Shown: positions 52,986 through 62,508 of the stretch, piece by piece
How positions within the stretch are numbered: the stretch's first letter is position 1
Layout of the letters: every line of letters starts with the position of its first letter
Source of the DNA: Vreelandella arcis
GTDB taxonomy: Bacteria > Pseudomonadota > Gammaproteobacteria > Pseudomonadales > Halomonadaceae
DNA length: 64,000 nucleotides
Direction: 5' to 3'
Assembly: GCF_900103865.1 (NCBI RefSeq)
Contig: NZ_FNII01000002.1
Span: 186,001-250,000 of the forward strand
Notes under the pieces: model-generated
Seen by the model: the letters and a program-made list of their open reading frames with translations, nothing else
The model's database searches: none
What the model was told of the DNA's origin: nothing
Made by a program: the position numbers and the translations under genes

Positions 52986-55010
52986 ATGAGCAAGAATTTT
53001 CGGTTGCAATCGAAGTTTAAGCCCGCGGGCGATCAACCCAACGCCATCAAGGAGTTGGTTGGTGGCCTTGAGTCGGGGCTTGCCCATCAAACGCTTCTGG
53101 GTGTGACCGGGTCGGGTAAAACCTTCACCATGGCCAATATCGTGGCGCAGCAGCAGCGCCCGACGATTGTCATGGCGCCCAATAAAACGCTCGCGGCGCA
53201 GCTTTATGGGGAATTCAAAGCGTTCTTTCCCGACAATGCGGTGGAATACTTCGTTTCCTATTACGATTACTACCAGCCCGAAGCCTATGTGCCGTCGTCG
53301 GATACCTTTATTGAAAAAGACGCCTCGATTAATGATCACATCGAGCAAATGCGCTTGTCGGCGACTAAAGCACTTTTGGAACGGCGAGATGCCCTTATTG
53401 TGGTATCGGTGTCGGCCATATACGGGCTGGGTGATCCTGACCAGTACCTGAAGATGCGCTTGCACTTCACGCGTGGCGAATTAATTGATCAGCGCGCCTT
53501 TTTACGACGGCTGGCCGAACTCCAATATACCCGCAATGATATGGATTTCCGCCGCGGCACCTATCGGGTGCGGGGCGATGTGATCGATATTTTCCCAGCT
53601 GACGCAGAGGAAGAAGCGGTTCGAGTCGAGTTATTCGACGATGAAATCGACACAATACGGTTATTTGACCCGTTAACGGGTGATGTGCGCGGCCAAGTGC
53701 CGCGCATGACGATCTACCCTAAGTCCCACTATGTCACGCCACGCGAAACAATCTTAGGCGCGATTGATGACATCAAAGCCGAGCTGAAAGAGCGTCTGGA
53801 ATGGCTGCGTAAGCACGAGCGACTGGTCGAGGCCCAGCGGCTTGAACAGCGCACCCTGTACGATATCGAAATGATGCTGGAGTTGGGCTACTGCAACGGC
53901 ATCGAAAACTACTCGCGCTATTTATCAGGCCGCGCGCCTGGCGAGCCGCCGCCGACATTTTTTGACTACTTACCCGATGATGCGCTGCTGTTTATCGATG
54001 AATCCCACGTAAGCGTGCCCCAAGTGGGCGGTATGTACAAAGGCGATCGCTCACGCAAAGAGACGCTTGTTGAGTATGGCTTCCGCTTACCGTCAGCCCT
54101 TGATAACCGACCTATGAAATTTGAAGAGTGGGAGGCTATTTCTCCACAAACGATCTTCGTATCGGCCACTCCTGGCCCCTACGAGGCCAACCATGCAAGT
54201 CAGGTCGTTGAGCAGGTGGTGCGCCCAACCGGCTTGCTTGATCCCCAGATTGAGGTGCGCCCAGCCAGCACGCAGGTTGACGACCTGCTATCAGAGATTG
54301 GTCTGCGGACGGACGTCGGCGAACGTGTGTTGGTCACGACCCTCACCAAGCGTATGGCGGAAGACTTGACCGAATACCTGGACGAGCATGGTATCCGCGT
54401 GCGCTATTTGCACTCGGATATCGATACCGTCGAACGGGTGGAAATCATTCGTGACTTGCGCCTTGGCAAATTCGACGTCCTGGTGGGGATTAACCTGCTT
54501 CGAGAAGGTCTGGATATCCCTGAGGTATCGCTGGTCGCCATCCTCGATGCCGATAAAGAAGGCTTCCTGCGTAACGAGCGCTCATTGATCCAGACCATTG
54601 GCCGTGCCGCGCGTAACGCCCAGGGCAAAGCCATTCTCTATGGCGACCGAGTGACTGATTCCATGCGTCGGGCGATGGATGAAACCGAGCGCCGGCGTGA
54701 CAAGCAGAAGGCACACAACGAAGCCCATGGCATTACTCCCACCACGATTACCCGCTCAGTAACCGACATAATGGAAGCCGCCCAAGCGCCCGGCAAGAAA
54801 AACAGCCGTAAACGCGGCAGCGATCGTAAGGTTGCCGAGGCCGCAGCCGAATACGATACGGCCAATATGAACAAGCACGATTTCCTTACAGCGATTAGTA
54901 AGTTAGAAGATGCCATGTTTGAAGCGGCGCAAAACCTCGAGTTTGAGGGAGCTGCACGTTTGCGCGATCAACTGCATAAGATGAAAGAAAAACAGCTGGC
55001 GCTAGGCTAA
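52986..55010 (+). CDS. uvrB: UvrABC system protein B
   Basis: 674 residues, matching E. coli UvrB (673). It is the damage-verifying helicase-like subunit of nucleotide excision repair. Walker [13 protein letters not shown] near residue 39, the beta-hairpin region [20 protein letters not shown], the DESH box in [12 protein letters not shown], motif [11 protein letters not shown], and a C-terminal UVR domain ([20 protein letters not shown]) that contacts UvrC. TCAGCCAGGAGCG precedes the ATG. nei starts three bases after its stop, giving a DNA-repair pair. Confidence 0.98.
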   Translation: MSKNFRLQSKFKPAGDQPNAIKELVGGLESGLAHQTLLGVTGSGKTFTMANIVAQQQRPTIVMAPNKTLAAQLYGEFKAFFPDNAVEYFVSYYDYYQPEAYVPSSDTFIEKDASINDHIEQMRLSATKALLERRDALIVVSVSAIYGLGDPDQYLKMRLHFTRGELIDQRAFLRRLAELQYTRNDMDFRRGTYRVRGDVIDIFPADAEEEAVRVELFDDEIDTIRLFDPLTGDVRGQVPRMTIYPKSHYVTPRETILGAIDDIKAELKERLEWLRKHERLVEAQRLEQRTLYDIEMMLELGYCNGIENYSRYLSGRAPGEPPPTFFDYLPDDALLFIDESHVSVPQVGGMYKGDRSRKETLVEYGFRLPSALDNRPMKFEEWEAISPQTIFVSATPGPYEANHASQVVEQVVRPTGLLDPQIEVRPASTQVDDLLSEIGLRTDVGERVLVTTLTKRMAEDLTEYLDEHGIRVRYLHSDIDTVERVEIIRDLRLGKFDVLVGINLLREGLDIPEVSLVAILDADKEGFLRNERSLIQTIGRAARNAQGKAILYGDRVTDSMRRAMDETERRRDKQKAHNEAHGITPTTITRSVTDIMEAAQAPGKKNSRKRGSDRKVAEAAAEYDTANMNKHDFLTAISKLEDAMFEAAQNLEFEGAARLRDQLHKMKEKQLALG

Positions 55011-55013
55011 GGC

Positions 55014-55841
55014 ATGCCTGAAGGGCCGGAAATTCGTCGCGCAGCGGACAGGATTCAAAGGCAAATTGGCGGCAGGGTCGTCGACGATGCGTGGTTTGCC
55101 TTCCCCGAGCTGGCGAAGCAATCCAGTGAGTTAGAGGGTGTTCGCGTAGCGGCGGTCGACACCTGGGGAAAAGCGATGCTACTGCGCTTTTCTAACCAGC
55201 AGGTGCTGTACTCACATAATCAGCTGTACGGCGTTTGGAAGCTTCACAATGCCGCAAAACCGCCGAGCACCAAGCGTTCGTTGCGCGTCCGCCTCATTGC
55301 AGACGGCAGGGCGGCTAGTCTGTATAGCGCGTCTGATATTTCTCTCTGGCATGAAAGCGACTTGGTTCATCACCCGTTTTTATCGCGGTTAGGCCCTGAT
55401 TTGCTCAGCCAGAAGCTTACCCCCGAAGACGTACTAACACGGCTGGAATCGCGACGCTTTATGCGTCGCCGCCTGGGTGGACTATTGCTCGATCAAGGCT
55501 TTGTAGCCGGGTTGGGCAATTATTTGCGTTCAGAAATTCTTTTCTTTGCCCGGTGCCACCCGCAACAACGTCCGGTTGATTTAACCGACGTCCAGCGACA
55601 GCAGCTGGCGACTTACGTTATCGAGATAACACGCCAAGCATACCAACAGGCGGGTGTTACCAATACAAAACCATGGATTGAACAGGCGATTGCCGCAGGA
55701 GAGCCACGCCGTCAGTGGCGGTTTAGCGTTTTTGAGCGGGCAGGGCTGTCGTGCCACCGCTGTGGCAATGTTATCGAGCGCATGATGGTCGGCTCTCGTC
55801 GTCTTTATTGGTGTCCTGGCTGCCAAGTACATGCTTCATAA
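55014..55841 (+). CDS. nei: Endonuclease VIII (Nei)
   Basis: 275 residues, Fpg/Nei family. The catalytic start MPEGPEIRRAADRI (Pro2, Glu3), the H2TH region (GFVAGLGNYLRSEILFFA), and the C-terminal zinc finger CHRCGNVIERMMVGSRR ... CPGC are complete. It removes oxidised pyrimidines and cuts the strand by beta/delta-elimination. The start overlaps nothing but is only three bases from uvrB, so the two are probably one transcript. Confidence 0.94.
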   Translation: MPEGPEIRRAADRIQRQIGGRVVDDAWFAFPELAKQSSELEGVRVAAVDTWGKAMLLRFSNQQVLYSHNQLYGVWKLHNAAKPPSTKRSLRVRLIADGRAASLYSASDISLWHESDLVHHPFLSRLGPDLLSQKLTPEDVLTRLESRRFMRRRLGGLLLDQGFVAGLGNYLRSEILFFARCHPQQRPVDLTDVQRQQLATYVIEITRQAYQQAGVTNTKPWIEQAIAAGEPRRQWRFSVFERAGLSCHRCGNVIERMMVGSRRLYWCPGCQVHAS

Positions 55842-56030
55842 TTTATACCGTTATCTTGTTTGTATTCCTATATCTGTTCAGCTTCTGGGAGTTCATCAGC
55901 ATATGAGGAGCGAGTGGCTGCCGGGTCGATAGCAATACGTTATACTTATGGCACGCAGAAACTGAGACAGCCACTGCATTAGTAACCGCAAAGGCTGCAG
56001 ATAAGACGATAACCGAGGAGTTGTTTGTCC

Positions 56031-57536
56031 ATGACCGTGATCCGCCAGGACGACGTGATTCAAAGCGTTGCCGATGCGCTACAGTACATTTCTTACTACC
56101 ATCCCAAAGATTTTATTGACGCCATGGCAGCCGCTTATGAGCGTGAAGAGAACCCTGCCGCCAAGGATGCCATTGCGCAAATTCTGATTAACTCGCGGAT
56201 GTGTGCCACCGGCCATCGGCCCATTTGCCAAGACACCGGTATTGTGACCGTGTTTGTGCATGTGGGGATGAATGTCACCTGGGATGCCGAGATGAGCCTT
56301 GATGACATGGTCAATGAAGGAGTGCGGCGCGCCTATAAGTTACCCGACAATGTCCTGCGGGCATCTGTTCTGGCGGATCCTGACGGCAAGCGTCAGAATA
56401 CCAAGGACAATACGCCGGCGATTATTCACCACAAAATCGTTCCGGGTAATACAGTTGATATTTACGTGGCGGCCAAAGGGGGAGGTAGCGAAGCCAAATC
56501 CAAATTCGCTATGCTGAATCCTTCGGATAGTGTGGTGGACTGGGTGATGGAACAGCTGCCCAAAATGGGGGCCGGCTGGTGCCCACCTGGTATGTTAGGC
56601 ATTGGGATTGGCGGCACGGCTGAAAAAGCCATGGAGATCGCTAAAGAGTCATTACTTGATCCGATCGATATTCAAGACCTTCAAGCGCGTGGTGCAAGCA
56701 ACCGAGCAGAAGAACTGCGTCTGGAGCTCTTCGACAAAGTGAATAAAAGTGGCATTGGGGCCCAAGGGCTTGGCGGTTTAACGACAGTGCTGGACATCAA
56801 GGTCAAAGACTTCCCAACTCACGCGGCCAACAAGCCTGTCGCCATTATTCCCAACTGCGCGGCCACTCGCCATGCGCACTTCACACTGGATGGCTCGGGT
56901 CCGGTTGCGCTACCGGCGCCCAAACTTGAAGATTGGCCAGAAATTACCCGCGAAGCGGGCGATAACGTCAAGCGGGTTAATCTCGATACCGTCACCCCGG
57001 AAGACGTTAAAACCTGGCAGCCTGGCGATACGTTGCTGTTAAATGGCAAGCTGCTAACCGGTCGCGACGCTGCTCACAAGCGTATGGTCGATATGCTTGC
57101 TAAAGGTGAACCGCTGCCGGTGGATATGAAAGGGCGGTTTATTTATTACGTGGGCCCCGTTGATCCTATCGGCGATGAGGTCGTTGGTCCTGCGGGGCCG
57201 ACTACCGCCACGCGAATGGACAAGTTTACCCGCACCATGCTTGAACAAACCGGTTTGCTGGGTATGGTGGGTAAAGCAGAGCGAGGCCAGGAAGCGATTG
57301 ACGCTATTCGTGATAACCAAGCGGTTTATCTGATGGCGGTAGGCGGGTCTGCCTACCTTGTTGCCCAAGCGATTAAGAAATCTCGCGTGGTCGGTTTTGA
57401 AGACCTGGGCATGGAGGCTATCTACGAGTTTGAAGTGGAAGACATGCCGGTCACCGTGGCAGTGGATAGCGCTGGAACCTCGGTGCACCAGACAGGACCG
57501 GCCAAGTGGAAAGAAATCATCGCACAAACAGCTTAA
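56031..57536 (+). CDS. Class I fumarate hydratase (iron-sulfur)
   Basis: 501 residues, somewhat shorter than E. coli FumA (548). Hallmarks: GHRPICQDTGIVTVFVHVG with a cluster cysteine, AKGGGSEAKSKFAMLNPSD, GAGWCPPGMLGIGIGGTAEK, NCAATRHAHFTLDGSG and YVGPVDPIGDEVVGPAGPTT. It hydrates fumarate to malate in the citric acid cycle through a [4Fe-4S] cluster. ATG 56031 is preferred to TTG 56025; GAGGAG (56015-56020) precedes both. A terminator follows. Confidence 0.94.
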   Translation: MTVIRQDDVIQSVADALQYISYYHPKDFIDAMAAAYEREENPAAKDAIAQILINSRMCATGHRPICQDTGIVTVFVHVGMNVTWDAEMSLDDMVNEGVRRAYKLPDNVLRASVLADPDGKRQNTKDNTPAIIHHKIVPGNTVDIYVAAKGGGSEAKSKFAMLNPSDSVVDWVMEQLPKMGAGWCPPGMLGIGIGGTAEKAMEIAKESLLDPIDIQDLQARGASNRAEELRLELFDKVNKSGIGAQGLGGLTTVLDIKVKDFPTHAANKPVAIIPNCAATRHAHFTLDGSGPVALPAPKLEDWPEITREAGDNVKRVNLDTVTPEDVKTWQPGDTLLLNGKLLTGRDAAHKRMVDMLAKGEPLPVDMKGRFIYYVGPVDPIGDEVVGPAGPTTATRMDKFTRTMLEQTGLLGMVGKAERGQEAIDAIRDNQAVYLMAVGGSAYLVAQAIKKSRVVGFEDLGMEAIYEFEVEDMPVTVAVDSAGTSVHQTGPAKWKEIIAQTA

Positions 57537-57569
57537 AAACTGCACCTGCTGGGTATTTTTTTGGCCTAG

Positions 57570-57597
57570 AAGGCCCCGTCACTGACGGGGCCTTTAT
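57570..57597 (+). terminator. Terminator after fumarase gene
   Basis: A perfect 11-bp stem AAGGCCCCGTC/GACGGGGCCTT (57570-57594) with a three-base loop and a short T tail (TTTAT). Confidence 0.8.
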
Positions 57598-57650
57598 CCA
57601 TCTTGGTAAGCTCAGCGAAATGGATTTAACCCCGGAATGAGGACACCACT

Positions 57651-59069
57651 ATGACCTCGTGGTTGCTAGGGACAGGCATACTCATCATGTATGTACTGGG
57701 GATTGTTTCCGCCGTGATGGCGTTGATGTCCAGTCGAACGTCGCAAGGCGCCGTCGCCTGGATTATCTCTCTATTAACATTCCCCTACGTGGCTGTGCCT
57801 GCTTACTGGCTATTTGGGCGCCCGCGATTTTATGGTTATGTGACTGCTCGTGGTGTGCGGGATAACATCCTACGCCGCATGCTGGTGCGCTACCGTACCC
57901 ACGTTGATCCATACGCCGTCACGTCAAAAAGTGCTGATATTCAAGCGATTGAGCAACTGGCCATGATGCCAATGACGCACGGCAATCAGGCAACGCTACT
58001 GATTGACGGAGAGGAGACCTTCGAAAGCCTGTTTGAAGGCATGCAGCGTGCGCAGCATTATATTTTGCTCCAGTTTTTTATCGTTCGAGACGACGCACTT
58101 GGGCGCCGTATGATGGCTCATCTACAGCAAGCCGTTCGGCGCGGCGTAAGCGTCTATTTCTTATACGATGAAATGGGCAGTCGTAAACTTAGCGATCGCT
58201 ATTTAAATGATTTAGCACTCTCAGGTATTGAAGTGAGTGCCTTTCGATCCTCGCGCGGGTTCAAACACCCTTTCCAGTTAAACTTTCGTAATCACCGCAA
58301 AGTAATGGTGGTCGATGGACAGGCAGGGTGGCTAGGTGGGTTTAACGTCGGTATTGAGTATTTGGGGCAGGATCCACATCACGGCGATTGGCGAGATACT
58401 CACCTCAAGCTCCAAGGGCCTAGCGTGATGGGGCTCCAGGAAGCCTTCTGGGAAGATTGGCACTGGGCCACAGGCGAAGTTATTACGCTTAACTGGCAAC
58501 CCCAGAAAACCTATGCCAGCGACCAGCACGTGGTAATAGTACCGTCAGGACCGGCCGACCGACAGGACACAGCGAGCTTGCTGATACAGCAGGTGATACA
58601 AAGTGCGCAAGAACGGCTTTGGGTGACCAGCCCCTATTTTGTGCCAGACCAAGGCGTGCAGGATGCTTTGCGCTTAGCCGCCATGCGCGGCGTCGACGTT
58701 CGAGTGATGATTCCCGAGCGTCCCGATCATCTATTGGTTTTCCTATCCGCTTTTTCGTTTTTACCTGATATGCTTCGTGCAGGGGTGAAAATATACCGTT
58801 ATCTCCCAGGTTTTTTGCATCAAAAAGTCATGCTCGTAGATAACAAGGCATGCACAGTCGGCACCGTTAATATGGACAATCGTTCCTTTCGCTTAAACTT
58901 TGAGATTACCGCGTTTATGCCCAGTGCATCGATTGCCTCTCAAGTGAAGCTGATGCTGGAAAAAGACTTTTCCCAATGCCGCCGTATCGGGCTCGATGAA
59001 ATAGCCCAGCGCCCCTGGTGGAAGAAAGTTGTTTCCCGAGCCGCCTATTTAATGGCCCCCGTTCAGTAG
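57651..59069 (+). CDS. cls: Cardiolipin synthase (ClsA type)
   Basis: 472 residues. Two N-terminal membrane spans (about 5-27 and 34-56) are followed by two phospholipase D HKD motifs, NHRKVMVVD (His215-Asp222) and HQKVMLVD (His390-Asp397). It condenses two phosphatidylglycerols to cardiolipin in the inner membrane; cardiolipin content rises with salinity in many halophiles. An in-frame ATG is preceded by GAGGACACC. It precedes a LysR gene by 46 bases. Confidence 0.95.
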   Translation: MTSWLLGTGILIMYVLGIVSAVMALMSSRTSQGAVAWIISLLTFPYVAVPAYWLFGRPRFYGYVTARGVRDNILRRMLVRYRTHVDPYAVTSKSADIQAIEQLAMMPMTHGNQATLLIDGEETFESLFEGMQRAQHYILLQFFIVRDDALGRRMMAHLQQAVRRGVSVYFLYDEMGSRKLSDRYLNDLALSGIEVSAFRSSRGFKHPFQLNFRNHRKVMVVDGQAGWLGGFNVGIEYLGQDPHHGDWRDTHLKLQGPSVMGLQEAFWEDWHWATGEVITLNWQPQKTYASDQHVVIVPSGPADRQDTASLLIQQVIQSAQERLWVTSPYFVPDQGVQDALRLAAMRGVDVRVMIPERPDHLLVFLSAFSFLPDMLRAGVKIYRYLPGFLHQKVMLVDNKACTVGTVNMDNRSFRLNFEITAFMPSASIASQVKLMLEKDFSQCRRIGLDEIAQRPWWKKVVSRAAYLMAPVQ

Positions 59070-59115
59070 AGCGGTTTAAGTTCCTATTAATACGTAAGGT
59101 CACAAGGAGTAACGG

Positions 59116-60033
59116 GTGAACCTTGAAACAAAATGGCTAGAAGACTTTGTTGCTTTGGCCAACACAAGAAGTTTTTCCGCCTCAGCAAGGCAACGCCATG
59201 TCACGCAGCCCGCTTTTAGCCGCCGTATTCGCGCGTTGGAACAAGCCGTCGGTGTCACCCTGGTAGACCGCTCAACCACACCCATTGGCCTGACATCCGA
59301 AGGGCAGCTGTTCCTAGTCACCGCGCGAAACCTGGTCGAACAGCTGACTGAGTCGCTTGGCCATTTACGTGGGCTTTCGATGGCTAACGAAGCGCTGGAT
59401 ATTGTCGCGGCCCACTCGTTAGCGCTTAGCTTTTATCCGCCCTGGATATCGCGCCTGCAGAAAGGGTTAGGCGAGTTACCCACTCGCTTGGTGGCGATGA
59501 ATGTTGGGGAAGCGATTCACGTTCTGCGTGAGGGGAACTGTGATCTAATGCTGGGCTACTATGATCCCTTTGCCACCATGCAGCTGGATGCAGAGGTGTT
59601 CCCATCCTTTTCCATTGGCAAGGTTAATATGCTACCGGTCTCACTGCCCGATGCGCAGGGGAAGCCGTTGTTTTCTCTTCAGCACGATACCTCTGTTCCT
59701 TATTTGGCATATACCCAGGCGGCTTTTTTAGGCCGCAGTGTCCGTATGCTGTTAAAGAACGATCCGCTACGGATGAAACTACGCACCGTTTACGAAACCG
59801 CCATGGCGGAGGGGTTAAAGGGCATGGTGCTACAAGGCGTGGGGGTGGCCTGGATTCCCGATTTTTGTATCCGCGAAGAGCTTAAGAGTGGGCGCTTGGT
59901 TCGCGCGGCTGAAGCGAATTGGGATATTCCTTTGGAAATACGTCTCTATCGCTGTTCTTTGGTGCATAAACCCGGCGTAGAGCGCTTATGGCGGCAAATG
60001 ATGAAGTTGCCGCGGGATTTTTTACAAGGCTAG
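59116..60033 (+). CDS. LysR-family transcriptional regulator
   Basis: 305 residues. HTH: ARQRHVTQPAFSRRIRALE after DFVALANTRSFSASA. Effector domain about 90-295. The GTG start follows AAGGAG. It converges on the NadM/Nudix gene with seven bases between stops. Targets are unknown. The HTH sequence with QPAFSRRIRALE is common in the HocS/hypochlorite- and amino-acid-related LysR group, but that is not diagnostic. Confidence 0.87.
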   Translation: MNLETKWLEDFVALANTRSFSASARQRHVTQPAFSRRIRALEQAVGVTLVDRSTTPIGLTSEGQLFLVTARNLVEQLTESLGHLRGLSMANEALDIVAAHSLALSFYPPWISRLQKGLGELPTRLVAMNVGEAIHVLREGNCDLMLGYYDPFATMQLDAEVFPSFSIGKVNMLPVSLPDAQGKPLFSLQHDTSVPYLAYTQAAFLGRSVRMLLKNDPLRMKLRTVYETAMAEGLKGMVLQGVGVAWIPDFCIREELKSGRLVRAAEANWDIPLEIRLYRCSLVHKPGVERLWRQMMKLPRDFLQG

Positions 60034-60040
60034 CTAGGCG

Positions 60041-61144
60041 CTAATGGGTTTGCATCGCGCTGAAATCAGCAGGCAAGCCTAGAAAATTTTGAATAATAAA
60101 AAAGTGATCTTCAAAAAGACTATCAGGCTCCAAGTCAGCCAATGCTACCCAGCGGGCGTGATCACCCCCTTTAACGGGTTTTAAGCGCGGTAGCTGCTGG
60201 TCGGGGCGCAAGGCAAAATAAAACGCCTCGGCGAGCGTGCGCCCTCGCCAACTGCGATGGGGCTCGTCAAATAAACGCTGGCCTCTCAACGATCCCTTAA
60301 GGACTGGCTCAGGTACTTTTAAGCGAATGCGTTCACGCAGCTCGCGTAGGCATGCATCCAGCAACCGTTCGTGGGGGTTAATAAAGCCTCCCGGCAAGGC
60401 GAATAGCCCTTTACCCGGTGCCGATGTGCGCCGCACCAGTAAAACGTGTCCCGATTGCACGACCACGGCATTGACCGTGACAAAAATAGGCGGGTAGGGC
60501 GCTTGTTGCCAAGCTTGACGATATTGGTCGAGCAAACGTTGCTCTTCCAACAATTGCTCGTAATCGCTGCCGCCGCAGAATTGCTGTACACCTTCGACCA
60601 CACCTGGTGGCAAATCGTGATAGGCCCCGGTGCTGAGATAATCATTAGTAGCGCCGGGCGAGCGGAAAAGACGCTCGCGAATACGGCTAGCGGAAATTCC
60701 TTCTACCAACGGAACGCTGACCGATTCCCACTGCGGAAATAACGATAGGTAATAGCTGGATTGCCCTCTGCTTGCCCCGATGAGACCGATCCGCGGTAGC
60801 CGGGCGTTGGCCGGGGTCGCTAAGTCACGCACTTTACGCTGGACGTCCCGAACCCACACATCGTCGTTATATAGCGCATCAAGCAACGGGGTGATTTCTA
60901 GGCGCTGATTTTCTTCCTCATCAAAGCCCGAGCGAAGCATCGCGTGGCGCTCTTCAAAACGCCAAGGGTTTCTCAGCGAACGCGCCTGCCAAGACGAGCC
61001 CACTAACACGATTACTTGGCGGGCTTGTTTAAGTGCCTCACGAATAACCGCCAGGTGACCCAGATGAGGTGGTTGGAAGCGGCCTATGAAAACCAGGCAG
61101 TCGAAGTCATACGCTTGGGCCGGATGAGGGGCATCGTTTGCCAT
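60041..61144 (-). CDS. Bifunctional NMN adenylyltransferase / Nudix protein (NadM-type)
   Basis: 367 residues. The N-terminal nucleotidyltransferase domain (about 12-185) has GRFQPPHLGH (His27, His30) and GISASRIRERLF, as in NMN adenylyltransferases that make NAD. The C-terminal Nudix domain (about 215-365) has the box GGFINPHE ... LRELRERIRL. The family usually reads RELKEETRL there, so one catalytic Glu is Arg (272) here; ADP-ribose hydrolysis may be weakened. ATG 61144 follows AGGACAG; longer starts up to 61210 are possible. Confidence 0.88.
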   Translation of the reverse strand: MANDAPHPAQAYDFDCLVFIGRFQPPHLGHLAVIREALKQARQVIVLVGSSWQARSLRNPWRFEERHAMLRSGFDEEENQRLEITPLLDALYNDDVWVRDVQRKVRDLATPANARLPRIGLIGASRGQSSYYLSLFPQWESVSVPLVEGISASRIRERLFRSPGATNDYLSTGAYHDLPPGVVEGVQQFCGGSDYEQLLEEQRLLDQYRQAWQQAPYPPIFVTVNAVVVQSGHVLLVRRTSAPGKGLFALPGGFINPHERLLDACLRELRERIRLKVPEPVLKGSLRGQRLFDEPHRSWRGRTLAEAFYFALRPDQQLPRLKPVKGGDHARWVALADLEPDSLFEDHFFIIQNFLGLPADFSAMQTH

Positions 61145-61299
61145 GAAGGCTGTCCTGTATCCGCGTTTAGAAGGGAACATCATTATGGTGGGGTTGATTA
61201 GGCGGCGCAATGTCCCTCTGCATCAATCCATTATATTGGGTATGCTAGTGGCTTTGTGTCGTTAATTGTTGATCATACAAGCCAAATTAGGGGATCGTA

Positions 61300-62211
61300 A
61301 TGCTGAAACGCAGCGTTTATTTTTGGGGCAACGTGATCAAAGATTCAGCTACGTTATGGCTGCATCGCAATGCATTCAGCTATGCGGGTTCCCTTGCTTT
61401 TTATACGCTGTTTTCTTTAGCCCCTACCATCATTATTGCGGTCAGTGTGATCGGTCTTGTATTGGGAGAGGAAGCCGCCCAGGGACAAATTGTGGCTCAA
61501 TTGCAAGGTACCATGGGCGCTGATGCTGCGTTGATGGTTGAGCAAGCCGTCGCCCAGTCGCGAATAGAAGAAGCCGGCATCATGCCCACCCTGTTAGGTC
61601 TTGCCGCCCTAGTCGTTGGGGCGACGACAGTGTTTGCGCAAATGCAATTTTCGCTTAATACGATTTGGGGCGTGACCGCTAAGCCCAGCGCTAATGGGGC
61701 ACTGGTCTTTATTAAAAATCGACTGCTCTCGCTAACGGTGGTGTTATCGATCGGCTTTATATTGCTGGTGTCGTTGGTGATAGGCGTTGCCCTGCGGGGA
61801 TTGCTTAACGCGGCGGATCATCTGCTTCCCTTTGTTGGTTTTCTGAGTCAGTTAGCCGAATCGCTGGTGTCGTTATTCGTGGTGGCACTGCTTTTTGCGA
61901 CGATTTTTAAGGTATTGCCCGACGTTGTGTTGAGTTGGCAGGATGTTCTGATCGGCGCGTTAGTAACCGCCGTATTGTTCACGATTGGTCGCAGCGTCAT
62001 TGCAATGTATCTTGCCTACACGGCAACTGCTTCAACCTACGGTGCGGCAGGGTCGGTGGTAATGATTCTACTGTGGGTTTACTACTCATCGCTTATCCTG
62101 TTGTTTGGTGCGGCGTTTACACGTTCGTTATTAGTGCGGCGTGGGCGCCCATTGGTACCGCGCAATAGCGCTGTCCTGATTCAGCACACGCTGAATGAGG
62201 ATCATCGTTAA
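61300..62211 (+). CDS. YihY/BrkB-family inner-membrane protein
   Basis: 303 residues with six or so membrane segments. Family features: FSYAGSLAFYTLFSLAPTII near the start, AATTVFAQMQFSLNTIWGV, and GSVVMILLWVYYSSLILLFGAAFT near the end. The family was once called RNase BN by mistake; it is a putative transporter or permease without proven function. GGGGATCG lies upstream of the ATG. Downstream acyP starts 21 bases after the stop. Confidence 0.9.
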   Translation: MLKRSVYFWGNVIKDSATLWLHRNAFSYAGSLAFYTLFSLAPTIIIAVSVIGLVLGEEAAQGQIVAQLQGTMGADAALMVEQAVAQSRIEEAGIMPTLLGLAALVVGATTVFAQMQFSLNTIWGVTAKPSANGALVFIKNRLLSLTVVLSIGFILLVSLVIGVALRGLLNAADHLLPFVGFLSQLAESLVSLFVVALLFATIFKVLPDVVLSWQDVLIGALVTAVLFTIGRSVIAMYLAYTATASTYGAAGSVVMILLWVYYSSLILLFGAAFTRSLLVRRGRPLVPRNSAVLIQHTLNEDHR

Positions 62212-62232
62212 GAAGGCATAGAGGAGGGAGCA

Positions 62233-62508
62233 ATGGCAGACTGTTGTGTCCGTGCATGGGTGACAGGGAAGGTGCAAGGTGTGTTGTTTCGGCGTTCCAC
62301 TCAGCACCAGGCGCTTGCGCAGAACCTCACTGGCTACGCTAAAAATTTACCTGATGGTCGCGTTAAAGTGCTGCTTTGCGGCAGCCGTGAGGGTGTCAAA
62401 CTCGTGAGTGAATGGCTATGGAAGGGCCCTGAAGGGGCGCAGGTGACCCACGTCGAGTTTGACGTGTTGGATCAATGCCACGCCCCGGATCATTTTGCCA
62501 CTTATTAA
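62233..62508 (+). CDS. Acylphosphatase
   Basis: 91 residues, full length. The phosphate cradle and catalytic Arg are in VTGKVQGVLFRRSTQHQA, and the catalytic Asn in LTGYAKNLPDGRVKVLL. It hydrolyses acyl phosphates such as 1,3-bisphosphoglycerate. GGAGGGAGC precedes the ATG. Its TAA shares TTAA with the convergent dehydrogenase stop. Confidence 0.93.
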   Translation: MADCCVRAWVTGKVQGVLFRRSTQHQALAQNLTGYAKNLPDGRVKVLLCGSREGVKLVSEWLWKGPEGAQVTHVEFDVLDQCHAPDHFATY

